DNA of 64,000 nucleotides from VBAS01 sp035318985. GTDB lineage: Bacteria > Bacteroidota > Bacteroidia > Chitinophagales > Chitinophagaceae. The stretch lies in NCBI GenBank assembly GCA_035318985.1, contig DATHDP010000148.1:6951-70950 (forward strand), read 5' to 3'. Made by a program: the position numbers and the translations under genes. The notes under the pieces are model-generated. The model was not told the DNA's origin and did not search any database. It saw only the letters and a program-made list of their open reading frames with translations. Below are positions 1-7,040 of the stretch, piece by piece. Within the stretch, counting starts at the first letter, position 1, and each line of letters starts with the position of its first letter.

Positions 1-124
1 TATTGAAGCGGGAATGAAAAACTTGGTTTTAGTTTAAGAAAGAACATATTGCTCTTGTCTACTCACAAATAAATAGTGCAAACAAAAAAATAGTTTACTG
101 CTTTCGACTACATAATTCTTTAGT

Positions 125-916
125 ATGATCATTATTAAGACTGATAAATCTACCCTCTCTAAAGTAATCGAGATCGAAAAGCATGCTACGCAAAAAAAAA
201 TCACCTGTAGTCCCGGTGACGTTATCTTAATTCAGCAAAATTCTTCCTCCTTAAGTAAAGGAGAAAAATCTATAAAATGGGTAATGGATTTTGTTTCTCA
301 ATATGAAGATCAAGATGGTGAAAGTCTAAAATTTTGGGGAAAGAAATGGAAATACATTATTCAAGGTAGGAACGTTCGAAAAATTCCTCCATTTGATCCT
401 AGTGACATACAGGTAACAGATAAAAATTACATAGGTATTCAATGGATGGGATATATTGACCCAGAGGACGAAGTCGAAGTTTTAAATTGGATTAATGATG
501 AGGAAAAAGTCGATGTGGTTGATTTGACAGAGAAACTTGAAAACAAAAAGCTCAATCTAGATCAGTACATAGAAGAGCTTAATAATAGGTATAAAGGAAC
601 GCCAAAATATAAATATGTAATTGCAAAAAAAATAAGTCGTCCTTCTCCGTTACGAGATGCAATTATCAAGAGAGATGGAACGTGTTGTAGAATTTGTAAA
701 GTGGAAGGATTTCCCAAGAAAAAGGTAGGCTTTTATTGCGAGGTTCATCATATGATCGAGCTTAATAAAGCGGCTCCAAATTCCTTGCAAAGCTGGAATG
801 TAATAATCGTTTGCCCTACATGTCACAAAAAGCTTCATCACGGGAAAACTAAAACTCGATATTTAAATCCCGGATGGGAAATAAAGATTGATAAGGAAAC
901 TTATGCGATAAACTAA
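125..916 (+). CDS. HNH endonuclease, possible PUA/EVE-like N-domain
   Basis: 263 aa. The C-terminal part (about residues 175-245) is an HNH/McrA-type zinc-bound nuclease: CxxC at C188/C191, the His pair HH208-209, an Asn at N225, PTCH with C230/C233, and H238/H239. The N-terminal ~120 residues begin with a GDVIL strand and are rich in aromatic residues (FWGKKWKY). I read this tentatively as a PUA-superfamily (EVE-like) base-reading domain. That would make it a modification-dependent restriction enzyme, but the fold assignment is inference. It stands alone on the plus strand and no partner methylase is visible. An AT-rich 5' region precedes ATG 125. The nuclease call is solid; the substrate is unknown. 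Confidence 0.8.
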   Translation: MIIIKTDKSTLSKVIEIEKHATQKKITCSPGDVILIQQNSSSLSKGEKSIKWVMDFVSQYEDQDGESLKFWGKKWKYIIQGRNVRKIPPFDPSDIQVTDKNYIGIQWMGYIDPEDEVEVLNWINDEEKVDVVDLTEKLENKKLNLDQYIEELNNRYKGTPKYKYVIAKKISRPSPLRDAIIKRDGTCCRICKVEGFPKKKVGFYCEVHHMIELNKAAPNSLQSWNVIIVCPTCHKKLHHGKTKTRYLNPGWEIKIDKETYAIN

Positions 917-1043
917 GTCGTTGTTGCTGGGATGCGACGTCCTGGCTGATCCCCCCTGTTGTCTGTAGTGTTCCTTCTTTCTTCAAACAATAAGAATATT
1001 TAGAAAATATGAAATGGTTTTGTTCAATAGAATTCCAGAACGT

Positions 1044-1061
1044 ACAAGTGTGCGACGCAAC
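1044..1061 (-). repeat. dispersed 18-bp repeat, copy 1
   Basis: On the minus strand this reads GTTGCGTCGCACACTTGT, one base different from the common form GTTGCGTCGCACTCTTGT. About 7-8 bases further 3' comes AATTCTATT, as in copies 3 and 5. It is intergenic, between the HNH gene and preA. Confidence 0.85.
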
Positions 1062-1117
1062 AGACGATGATAGTAGCAATGCAGCTTAGTACATAATCAT
1101 CTTTATCATTTCTCAAC

Positions 1118-1143
1118 AATGCTTCGACAAGCTCAGCATGACA
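1118..1143. repeat. small palindromic repeat just 3' of preA
   Basis: Contains GCTTCGACAAGCTCAGCATG, a short sequence I recognise as recurrent in intergenic DNA of many bacterial genomes. It can fold (ATGCT...AGCAT; GCTT-CGAC-AAGC) and lies seven bases beyond the preA stop codon, where it may help end transcription. Only one copy is seen in this window. Confidence 0.5.
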
Positions 1144-1149
1144 ACCCTA

Positions 1150-2418
1150 TCAATGATCATTCAGCGGCAATCCTCTCTTTTGAAATTCTATCCAATTCAA
1201 ATACTCAGGGGCAACACGATGCTCTTCCATAGTAATACAATTATCAACCGGGCAAAGGAGTTTGCAGAGATTGCAGCCAACACATTCATCTGCTTTTACG
1301 GTGTACGTGTTGTAAGGTTTGCCATATTCAAGAGTGATAGATTGATGTGCAGCATCTTCACAGGCAATATAACAAAGCCCGCAATGAATACATTTATCCT
1401 GGTTGATCTTTGCAATATGATGATAGTTGATATCAAGATCTTCCCAATGCGTAAGTGTAGCCACACTTTTTCCAATAAAGTCATCCAACGTTTTAAATCC
1501 TTTTTCATCCATCCAGTTGTTAAGCCCTTCACAGAGATCATCAATGATCCTGAAACCGAGTTTCATGACAGCCGTACACACCTGCACATTGCTTGCACCC
1601 AGCAACATAAACTCAACCGCATCTTTCCATGTACTCACGCCGCCAATACCGGAGATAGGAACTTTATTCGTCACCTCATCCTGCGCAATAGTGGTGAGAA
1701 ACTTTAATGCTATTGGCTTGACCGCCGGTCCGCAATAACCACCAAACACAGACTTACCTGCCACATAAGGATTGGGCACCAGCGTATCAAGATCAATACC
1801 TGTGACCGATTGAATGGTATTGATAAGCGACAAACCATTTGAACCGGCTTTCACCACCGAACGTCCTGTTGGCACCACTGAATGTACATTGGGAGTAAGT
1901 TTAGTGATGACAGGAATTGTTGCTGCTTCCATCACCCACTCCACCACCATGCAGGCAATTTCAGGATCCTGTCCTACGGTGGCACCCATGCCTCGTTCCG
2001 TCATTCCATGCGGACAACCAAAATTCAATTCTATTCCATGTGCGCCGGTGTCTTCCGTTTTTTTAATTAACTCCGCCCAACTCTTTTTATCATTATCGGC
2101 CATCAATGAAACGATCATCGCTCTGTCAGGATATTCTTTTACGATCTCACTGATCTCTTTTAAGTTCAGATCAAGCGGACGATCGCTGATGAGCTCAATA
2201 TTATTCAGTCCCATCACTTTCTCGCCATTGAAATCAACAGCGGAATATCTTGATGATACATTTTTTATTTGTGAACCGAGTGTCTTCCAGACAACTCCAC
2301 CCCAGCCGGCATCTAGTGCCCGCTTTACGTTGTATTTTTTATCGGTGGGCGGGGCACTGGCGAGCCAGTAGGGGTTGGGGGATCTTATTCCTAAAAAGGT
2401 TGAGGTTATATCGGCCAT
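1150..2418 (-). CDS. preA: NAD-dependent dihydropyrimidine dehydrogenase subunit PreA
   Basis: 422 aa, normal length for PreA. It reduces uracil and thymine to their 5,6-dihydro forms, working as a complex with PreT. The N-terminal ~310 residues form an FMN-binding dihydroorotate-dehydrogenase-like barrel; IELNFGCPHGMTERGMGA carries the conserved active-site Cys. The C-terminal ferredoxin domain has two 4Fe-4S sets (CIHCGLCYIAC and CVGCNLCKLLCP). It is cytoplasmic. It is the last gene of the minus-strand pyrimidine locus, 379 bp downstream of preT. That gap is unusually long for a two-subunit enzyme and is filled with repeats, so preA may need its own promoter. Function is well supported by family and context. 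Confidence 0.96.
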   Translation of the reverse strand: MADITSTFLGIRSPNPYWLASAPPTDKKYNVKRALDAGWGGVVWKTLGSQIKNVSSRYSAVDFNGEKVMGLNNIELISDRPLDLNLKEISEIVKEYPDRAMIVSLMADNDKKSWAELIKKTEDTGAHGIELNFGCPHGMTERGMGATVGQDPEIACMVVEWVMEAATIPVITKLTPNVHSVVPTGRSVVKAGSNGLSLINTIQSVTGIDLDTLVPNPYVAGKSVFGGYCGPAVKPIALKFLTTIAQDEVTNKVPISGIGGVSTWKDAVEFMLLGASNVQVCTAVMKLGFRIIDDLCEGLNNWMDEKGFKTLDDFIGKSVATLTHWEDLDINYHHIAKINQDKCIHCGLCYIACEDAAHQSITLEYGKPYNTYTVKADECVGCNLCKLLCPVDNCITMEEHRVAPEYLNWIEFQKRGLPLNDH

Positions 2419-2431
2419 GTTTTTATTTTTT

Positions 2432-2509
2432 ACCGCAAAGGCGCAAAGATCAATGTTAAGTTCGCAAAGAGTCTTTGTGACTTTGCGAATCTCTTTGCGT
2501 CTTTGCGGT
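2432..2509. repeat. nested inverted repeat without ORF (preT-preA gap)
   Basis: Outer arms at 2432-2449 (ACCGCAAAGGCGCAAAGA) and 2492-2509 pair at 17 of 18 positions. Inside them, TTCGCAAAG (2461-2469) pairs perfectly with CTTTGCGAA (2481-2489). The whole 78 bp could form one branched hairpin in DNA or RNA. It starts 13 bases upstream of the preA start codon and so lies in its leader. Confidence 0.85.
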
Positions 2510-2554
2510 TAATTTATTTTTATGAATTCAACTTCATATCACTATTAAACTTTT

Positions 2555-2572
2555 GTTGCGTCGCACTCTTGT
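2555..2572 (+). repeat. dispersed 18-bp repeat, copy 2
   Basis: Exact GTTGCGTCGCACTCTTGT between preT and preA. It is preceded by ACTATTAAACTTTT, resembling the 5' flank of copy 5 (ACTATTAAGCATTC). Confidence 0.9.
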
Positions 2573-2615
2573 ACTGTTTATTCTTTGCTCACCTTTTTTG
2601 ACCTCACCTCTCGTT

Positions 2616-2637
2616 CTCCTCTCCTTGAGGAGAGGAG
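2616..2637. repeat. GA-rich palindrome in the preT-preA gap
   Basis: CTCCTCTCC - TTGA - GGAGAGGAG, a perfect 9-bp stem with a 4-nt loop. It is a variant of the palindrome at 2761-2784. The remainder of the preT-preA gap (about 2640-2760) is T-rich sequence in which I see no gene. Confidence 0.7.
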
Positions 2638-2760
2638 AGGCCAGGCTTCAGTTTATTTTTCATCTGCAGTATTTAAGCATTTCAACTTTTGTTCTTTGTT
2701 TGGCTTTATTCCTCTGATGATGTGGAAGAACTAATTGCCGGGCTTTATTCAGTAGCACCG

Positions 2761-2784
2761 CTCCTTCTCCTTAAGGAGAAGGAG
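2761..2784 (-). terminator. perfect 24-bp palindrome after preT
   Basis: CTCCTTCTCCTT followed by its exact reverse complement, 14 bp beyond the preT stop codon. No strong U-run follows, so a role in ending or stabilising the preT transcript is inferred from position only. The sequence class (CTCCTTCTCCTTAAGGAG) is recurrent in Bacteroidota intergenic DNA. Confidence 0.45.
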
Positions 2785-2797
2785 ATGGAGGATGAGG

Positions 2798-4165
2798 TTA
2801 TGCAATGCCGAGATATTTTAATATTGCCGCAGCCCCAAGTTTTCCATCTTCAACAGCATCTACTACTTCTTTTCCACCATTCACAGCATCACCACCTGCA
2901 AATATTCCTTTGATATTTGTAGAACAGTTATCATCTATTACTAATTTCCCGTTTTTATTTTCGAGTTTATTTTTCTTAATTAATTTTTCGAAAGGAACTT
3001 GTCCCGCTGCTTTTATTACCATGTCAACATCCAGCTTAAAAGTTTCTCCGGTATCAATCGGGCTTCTTCTTCCGCTGGCGTCAGGTTCGCCGAGATTCAT
3101 AACACTACAAACTAATTCTTTCACTTTCCCCTTTTTACCTTTCACCTTCTTCGGTGCAGCCAGCCATATAATATTGCAACCATCCTGTTTGGCAATATTT
3201 AATTCAAATTCAGTGCAGGGCATTTCATCCTGTGTTCTCCGATAAATAAGTGTTACTTCTTTTGCGCCCAAACGTTTTGATTGCGTAGCCGCATCGATCG
3301 CTGTCATTCCCATTCCGATCACAGCTACTTTGTCCCCAACCGGAACAGTTGAATAGCCTTTGTCACGGATATCATAAATGAATTGAATAGCATCAACCAC
3401 TCCTTCCAGTTTTTCACCCGGAATATCCAATTGCCTTGCCACCCCAACCCCGATGCCGAGATAAACTGCATCATATTCCTTTTTCAATTGAGCCAGTGTA
3501 ATGTCTTTTCCTAATTCCTGGTTGTATTTTATTTCAATGCCACCGATAGCAGTTATATAATTCACTTCGTCTTCGCAAAACTGTGGTGTCACTTTATAGG
3601 CTGCAATTCCATAAGTCATCAACCCGCCGCCTTTTGCTTCTTTTTCAAAAATTGTTACATCAATTCCTTCTCTTGATAATACATGAGCACAGCTTAAACC
3701 TGCAGGACCGGCTCCAACGATGGCAACTTTTTTGCCCCCGCCCCCAACCCCTAAAGGGGAGTTATGAGGCTTCCTTTCAAAAAGTTGCCAATTATTTTCT
3801 AATGCTTTTGCTGTTGAGTATTGTTGCAGTCTTGCAATTTGTATCGGCTCTTCTTCGAGTAAATTAAACACACAAGCACCTTCGCATAGTTTTTCTACAG
3901 GACAAACTTTAGCACAACCTGCTCCCATAATATTTGAAGAAAGAATCGTATGTGCCGAACCTTTTACATTATCAGTGGTGATCTGCTTAATAAATTTTGG
4001 AACATCAATATGTGTAGGACAACTTTTTGTACATGGCGCATCATAACAAAATATACAACGATTCGCTTCTACCACCGCTGCCGTTTTATTTTCAAACGGC
4101 GGACGAATGTCAGCGAAGTTTTGTTCGTACTGCTCGTTGGTTAATCTGTTGTTCTCAATTGCCAT
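2798..4165 (-). CDS. preT: NAD-dependent dihydropyrimidine dehydrogenase subunit PreT
   Basis: 455 aa. Electron-input subunit of dihydropyrimidine dehydrogenase; it passes NAD(P)H electrons through FAD and Fe-S centres to PreA. The N-terminal Fe-S domain has two Cys sets (C37, C40, C45, C49 and C84, C88, C94, C98), as in glutamate synthase small-subunit homologues. The FAD Rossmann motif VAIVGAGPAGLSCA is at about 147-160 and the NAD(P) motif VAVIGMGMTAIDAA lies further on. Odd feature: the linker just before the FAD motif (residues 133-144, PHNSPLGVGGGG) is encoded by a CCCCTTTAGGGG palindrome plus a G/C tract, matching the intergenic repeat seen at five gene ends. It looks like an in-frame repeat insertion. 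206 bp separate it from the upstream ureidopropionase gene. Confidence 0.95.
   Translation of the reverse strand: MAIENNRLTNEQYEQNFADIRPPFENKTAAVVEANRCIFCYDAPCTKSCPTHIDVPKFIKQITTDNVKGSAHTILSSNIMGAGCAKVCPVEKLCEGACVFNLLEEEPIQIARLQQYSTAKALENNWQLFERKPHNSPLGVGGGGKKVAIVGAGPAGLSCAHVLSREGIDVTIFEKEAKGGGLMTYGIAAYKVTPQFCEDEVNYITAIGGIEIKYNQELGKDITLAQLKKEYDAVYLGIGVGVARQLDIPGEKLEGVVDAIQFIYDIRDKGYSTVPVGDKVAVIGMGMTAIDAATQSKRLGAKEVTLIYRRTQDEMPCTEFELNIAKQDGCNIIWLAAPKKVKGKKGKVKELVCSVMNLGEPDASGRRSPIDTGETFKLDVDMVIKAAGQVPFEKLIKKNKLENKNGKLVIDDNCSTNIKGIFAGGDAVNGGKEVVDAVEDGKLGAAAILKYLGIA
3735..3766. repeat. CCCCTAAAGGGG-type repeat inside preT
   Basis: Plus-strand CAACCCCTAAAGGGGAGTT next to a CCCCCGCCCCC tract, inside the preT reading frame. 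The same palindrome core ends the ureidopropionase, mmsA, accA, thyA and 10460-11488 genes. Here it codes for the Gly-rich linker SPLGVGGGG. Confidence 0.7.
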
Positions 4166-4185
4166 CTTTAATGTTGTTTCTCAAT

Positions 4186-4308
4186 GTCTCCGTAGGAGAC
4201 AAATATTTATAGATTAAATTTCGATTATGTTTTGTTCAACTCCGTACGGAGTTGAATGTTCATAAATGTTTTTTCATTCCTATAAAGATTAAACTCCTAC
4301 GGAGTTTA
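4186..4308. repeat. three-palindrome repeat element, copy 1
   Basis: Ordered palindromes: GTCTCCGTAGGAGAC (4186-4200), a perfect 22-bp palindrome centred on GTAC (4235-4256; half-site TTCAACTCCGT), and TAAACTCCTACGGAGTTTA (4290-4308). AAATATTTATA follows the first one. The same order, spacing and central 22-bp palindrome recur at 11559-11678. It fills most of the gap between the ureidopropionase gene and preT. Confidence 0.85.
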
Positions 4309-4343
4309 AAGAAAGAACCAATAACCAAATGCTTAATCGAACT

Positions 4344-4373
4344 AAGTTCCCCCTTTAGGGGGACAGGGGGCTT
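4344..4373 (-). terminator. CCCCCTTTAGGGGG stop-adjacent element (ureidopropionase)
   Basis: Plus-strand CCCCCTTTAGGGGG (4349-4362) followed by ACAGGGGGCTT. On the coding (minus) strand, the stop codon TAA at 4372-4374 runs directly into GCCCCCTGTCCCCC and the 5-bp-stem hairpin. The same arrangement is seen at four other gene ends in the window. A terminator or mRNA-end role is inference. Confidence 0.6.
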
Positions 4374-5238
4374 AAAGTTCTACAAGTTTTCCATAAGTCT
4401 CCGGTCTTCTGTCTCTAAAAAATTGCCACACACTTCTTACTTCTTCGATCATATCCAGGTCAAATTCTGCAATGAGCAATTCATCTTTATCTTCTGAAGC
4501 TTGTGCAAATATTTGTCCCCTCGGATCAACGAAATAACTACTGCCGTAAAACTTACCAAGATTCCATGGCTTTTCAGTTCCTACTCTATTGATGCATCCC
4601 ATAAAATATCCATTGGCTGCAGCATGTGCAGGCTGTTCCAGTTTCCATAAATATTGTGATAAACCTGCAACGGTTGCCGAAGGATTATAAACGATCTCTG
4701 CTCCATTCAATCCTAATATTCTTGCACCATCAGGAAAATGCCTATCGTAACATATATACACCCCGATCTTTGCATACTTAGTTTGAAAAACAGGATAGCC
4801 AAGATTGCCAGGTTTAAAGAAAAACTTTTCCCAGAAACCTGATGTATGCGGAATATGATTTTTTCTGTACTTACCGAGATAAGTTCCATCAGCATCAATA
4901 ACAGCTGCTGTATTATATAAAACACCGGCCTGTTCTTTTTCATACATCGGCACGATCATTACCATATTATACTTCTTTGCATACTCCTGCATTCTTTCTA
5001 CAGTTGGGCCCGGCATTGCCTCGGCGCTTTCATACCATTTCTTATCCTGGCCCGGGCAGAAATAGGGAGTATTGAAAATTTCCTGCATACAAAGTATCTG
5101 CACTCCTTTTTTTCCCGCTTCTTCGATCAATGGAATATGTTTCAGCACCATTGCTTCTTTGATCTCTTCGATTGTTCCTTCGCCTTCTGATTTGGGAAGA
5201 GACATTTGAATTAGGCCTGATTTGATAATTCTTGGCAT
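4372..5238 (-). CDS. beta-ureidopropionase (N-carbamoyl-beta-alanine amidohydrolase), nitrilase family
   Basis: 288 aa. Third step of reductive pyrimidine degradation: N-carbamoyl-beta-alanine to beta-alanine, CO2 and NH3. The carbon-nitrogen hydrolase triad is visible: Glu in QILCMQEIFNTPYF, Lys in YRKNHIPHTSG, and Cys in IGVYICYDRHFPDGAR. Length fits short bacterial members of the nitrilase superfamily. It lies in the minus-strand operon behind dihydropyrimidinase, separated from it only by the four-helix-bundle cassette. ATG 5238 is 13 bp from the left arm of that cassette. Related amidases (N-carbamoylputrescine, C-N hydrolases) share the fold; the neighbours decide the call. Confidence 0.92.
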   Translation of the reverse strand: MPRIIKSGLIQMSLPKSEGEGTIEEIKEAMVLKHIPLIEEAGKKGVQILCMQEIFNTPYFCPGQDKKWYESAEAMPGPTVERMQEYAKKYNMVMIVPMYEKEQAGVLYNTAAVIDADGTYLGKYRKNHIPHTSGFWEKFFFKPGNLGYPVFQTKYAKIGVYICYDRHFPDGARILGLNGAEIVYNPSATVAGLSQYLWKLEQPAHAAANGYFMGCINRVGTEKPWNLGKFYGSSYFVDPRGQIFAQASEDKDELLIAEFDLDMIEEVRSVWQFFRDRRPETYGKLVEL

Positions 5239-5251
5239 ATCGTTAATTATG

Positions 5252-5664
5252 AATTTAGAATTATGAGTTATGAATTGGAGAAATATCTTTCTTTAGTTGT
5301 TAAAATGATACTGTTTAAAATCTTTATTATCTCGTCACACGAATTATTTAGCTTACTAAATTCGTTGCTTGTAATGTAATCACTGTCTTTCAATAAATTT
5401 AACCAGTAAGAAGTTTCCCTAGCTTCTTTTACTGCGATGCCAAGTTTATGAACAAAATCTTTCTTGGATTCACTTGCAACCGCTTCATGAACATTGGCAC
5501 CGATTGATGTGCCGCTTCTCAGAATTTGTTTTGAAAGGACAAACTCTTTTTTATCAACTAGTAATTTGTAAAGCTTGATTATTTCTAATGCAAAAGCATA
5601 AGACTTTTGAACAATTATATTGTCTTTCCCCTCATTCATAATTCTTAACTCATAATTCTAAATT
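5252..5664. mobile_element. inverted-repeat-bounded cassette carrying a four-helix-bundle ORF
   Basis: Left arm 5252-5276 and right arm 5640-5664 are inverted repeats matching at 24 of 25 positions (core AATTTAGAATTATGAGTTA). The only ORF between them codes for an IVS-type four-helix-bundle protein; its stop codon lies in the left arm and its start codon directly abuts the right arm. The dihydropyrimidinase stop codon TAG (5658-5660) lies in the right arm. This is the layout of 23S rRNA intervening sequences, a stem closed by inverted repeats with the ORF in the loop, but here between two operon genes. Mobility is inferred. Confidence 0.65.
5268..5639 (-). CDS. four helix bundle protein (23S rRNA intervening-sequence protein family)
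   Basis: 123 aa, typical of the S23/IVP four-helix-bundle family first seen as ORFs in 23S rRNA intervening sequences. The conserved core is visible: SYAFALEIIKLYKLL, then ILRSGTSIGANVHEAVAS, then KKDFVHKLGIAVKEARETSY. The molecular role of the family is not known. It is almost wholly contained between inverted-repeat arms and interrupts the run from dihydropyrimidinase to ureidopropionase without breaking either. It has no evident link to pyrimidine metabolism, so it is best read as a passenger of a small mobile or structured element. Confidence 0.93.
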   Translation of the reverse strand: MNEGKDNIIVQKSYAFALEIIKLYKLLVDKKEFVLSKQILRSGTSIGANVHEAVASESKKDFVHKLGIAVKEARETSYWLNLLKDSDYITSNEFSKLNNSCDEIIKILNSIILTTKERYFSNS

Positions 5665-7040
5665 GTTTGAGACACTTTATTTCTCTTTATAAATTTACCA
5701 TACCCTTTCTGCAATAAACATTTTCCATCGTCAATCGCAACTTGTCCTCTTAGTAAAACAGTTTTCACTTTACCCGTTAGTTCCCATCCTTCATATCCGC
5801 TATAATCAACATTCATATGATGTGTCCCCGCTGACAGTGCATGTTTCTCATGCGGGTCTAAGATCACAATGTCTGCATCACTTCCAATTGCAATTGTTCC
5901 TTTTCTTGGAAACATACCGAATATTTTTGCAGGGTTTGTACAAGCCACTTCAACATATTTATTTAATGTAATCTTATTCTTTACTACACCTTCACTGAAT
6001 AATAGTTCCATCCTGTTCTCAATCGCCGGATGTCCATTAGGTATTTTTGAAAAATCTTTTTCTCCCATTTTCTTTTGCTCCCACATGAATGGACAATGAT
6101 CTGTTGCAACAACCTGCACTAATCCCTGGTTGATGCCTGCCCATAAAGTTTCCTGGTCTTTCTTTTGTCGCAATGGCGGACTCATCACCCATTTAGCTCC
6201 TTCAAAATCTTTTTCATACAAGGATGCATCAAGCAATAAATACTGAATACAGGTCTCCACAAAAACTTTTTGATTTCTTCTTGTCGCGTTACGAACTGCA
6301 TTCAACGCACCTTCACATGTAAGATGAACAATATAACCCGGGCAACCAGTATAATGTGACATATCAACAAACCGTTCCGATGCCTCAGCTTCTGTTACTT
6401 CCGGTTGTGATAAATAATGATACAATGGCGAGAGCTTCCCTTCGCCCCTGTGCTTTGCGATCAGGTAATCGATCATGTCGCCATTCGTTGCATGTACATT
6501 TATCAATCCTCCATGCTGTTTCACTTCTTCCATCAACCCGATCATCTGCCGGTCATCTATCATCAAGGCACCTTTATAAGCCATAAAGGTTTTAAAAGAC
6601 GTGATGCCTTCTTTCTCAATAAAATCTTTTATTTCCTTTTTTGTATTCTCATTGAAATCAGTCACCGCCATGTGAAAACTATAATCGCCCACGCAATTAC
6701 CATCGCTTCTTCCTTGCCATTCTTCCAATGCGGATCGTAAACTGTTACCCTGCTTCTGTAAAATGAAATCGATCACCATCGTAGTGCCGCCAAACAATGC
6801 TGCTCTTGTTCCTGTTTCATAATTATCAGATGAAAAGGTTCCCATAAATGGCATGTCCAGATGCACATGCGGATCGATACCACCGGGGAAAACCAATTTA
6901 CCTGTAGCATCAATGATCTCATCAGCATTTACAGGCAAATTCTTCCCGATAGTATGTACCACTTCTCCATCGATAAAAATATCTGCGACATAGTCCGCAT
7001 CAGCAGTAATGATCCTTCCGTTTTTAATCAACAGCGACAT
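5658..7040 (-). CDS. hydA: dihydropyrimidinase (D-hydantoinase)
   Basis: 460 aa, the usual size. It hydrolyses dihydrouracil or dihydrothymine to the N-carbamoyl-beta-amino acid. Amidohydrolase metal ligands are visible: HVH in GGIDPHVHLDMPF, the carbamylated Lys in TSFKTFMAYKG, His in INVHATNGD and in YIVHLTCEG, and Asp in VATDHCPF. The start overlaps the upstream NCS1 transporter gene by 17 bp, a sign of translational coupling. The last two codons and the stop are encoded by the right arm of the four-helix-bundle cassette, so the extreme C-terminus (after KRNKVSQ) may differ from relatives. Confidence 0.95.
   Translation of the reverse strand: MSLLIKNGRIITADADYVADIFIDGEVVHTIGKNLPVNADEIIDATGKLVFPGGIDPHVHLDMPFMGTFSSDNYETGTRAALFGGTTMVIDFILQKQGNSLRSALEEWQGRSDGNCVGDYSFHMAVTDFNENTKKEIKDFIEKEGITSFKTFMAYKGALMIDDRQMIGLMEEVKQHGGLINVHATNGDMIDYLIAKHRGEGKLSPLYHYLSQPEVTEAEASERFVDMSHYTGCPGYIVHLTCEGALNAVRNATRRNQKVFVETCIQYLLLDASLYEKDFEGAKWVMSPPLRQKKDQETLWAGINQGLVQVVATDHCPFMWEQKKMGEKDFSKIPNGHPAIENRMELLFSEGVVKNKITLNKYVEVACTNPAKIFGMFPRKGTIAIGSDADIVILDPHEKHALSAGTHHMNVDYSGYEGWELTGKVKTVLLRGQVAIDDGKCLLQKGYGKFIKRNKVSQTI

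Noticed and set aside
849..1079. 76-codon minus-strand ORF after the HNH gene
   Set aside because: It overlaps the HNH gene end and the dispersed 18-bp repeat, has no domain-like sequence and no plausible context.
1138..1707. 189-codon plus-strand ORF opposite preA
   Set aside because: Shadow of preA on the other strand; preA has full domain support.
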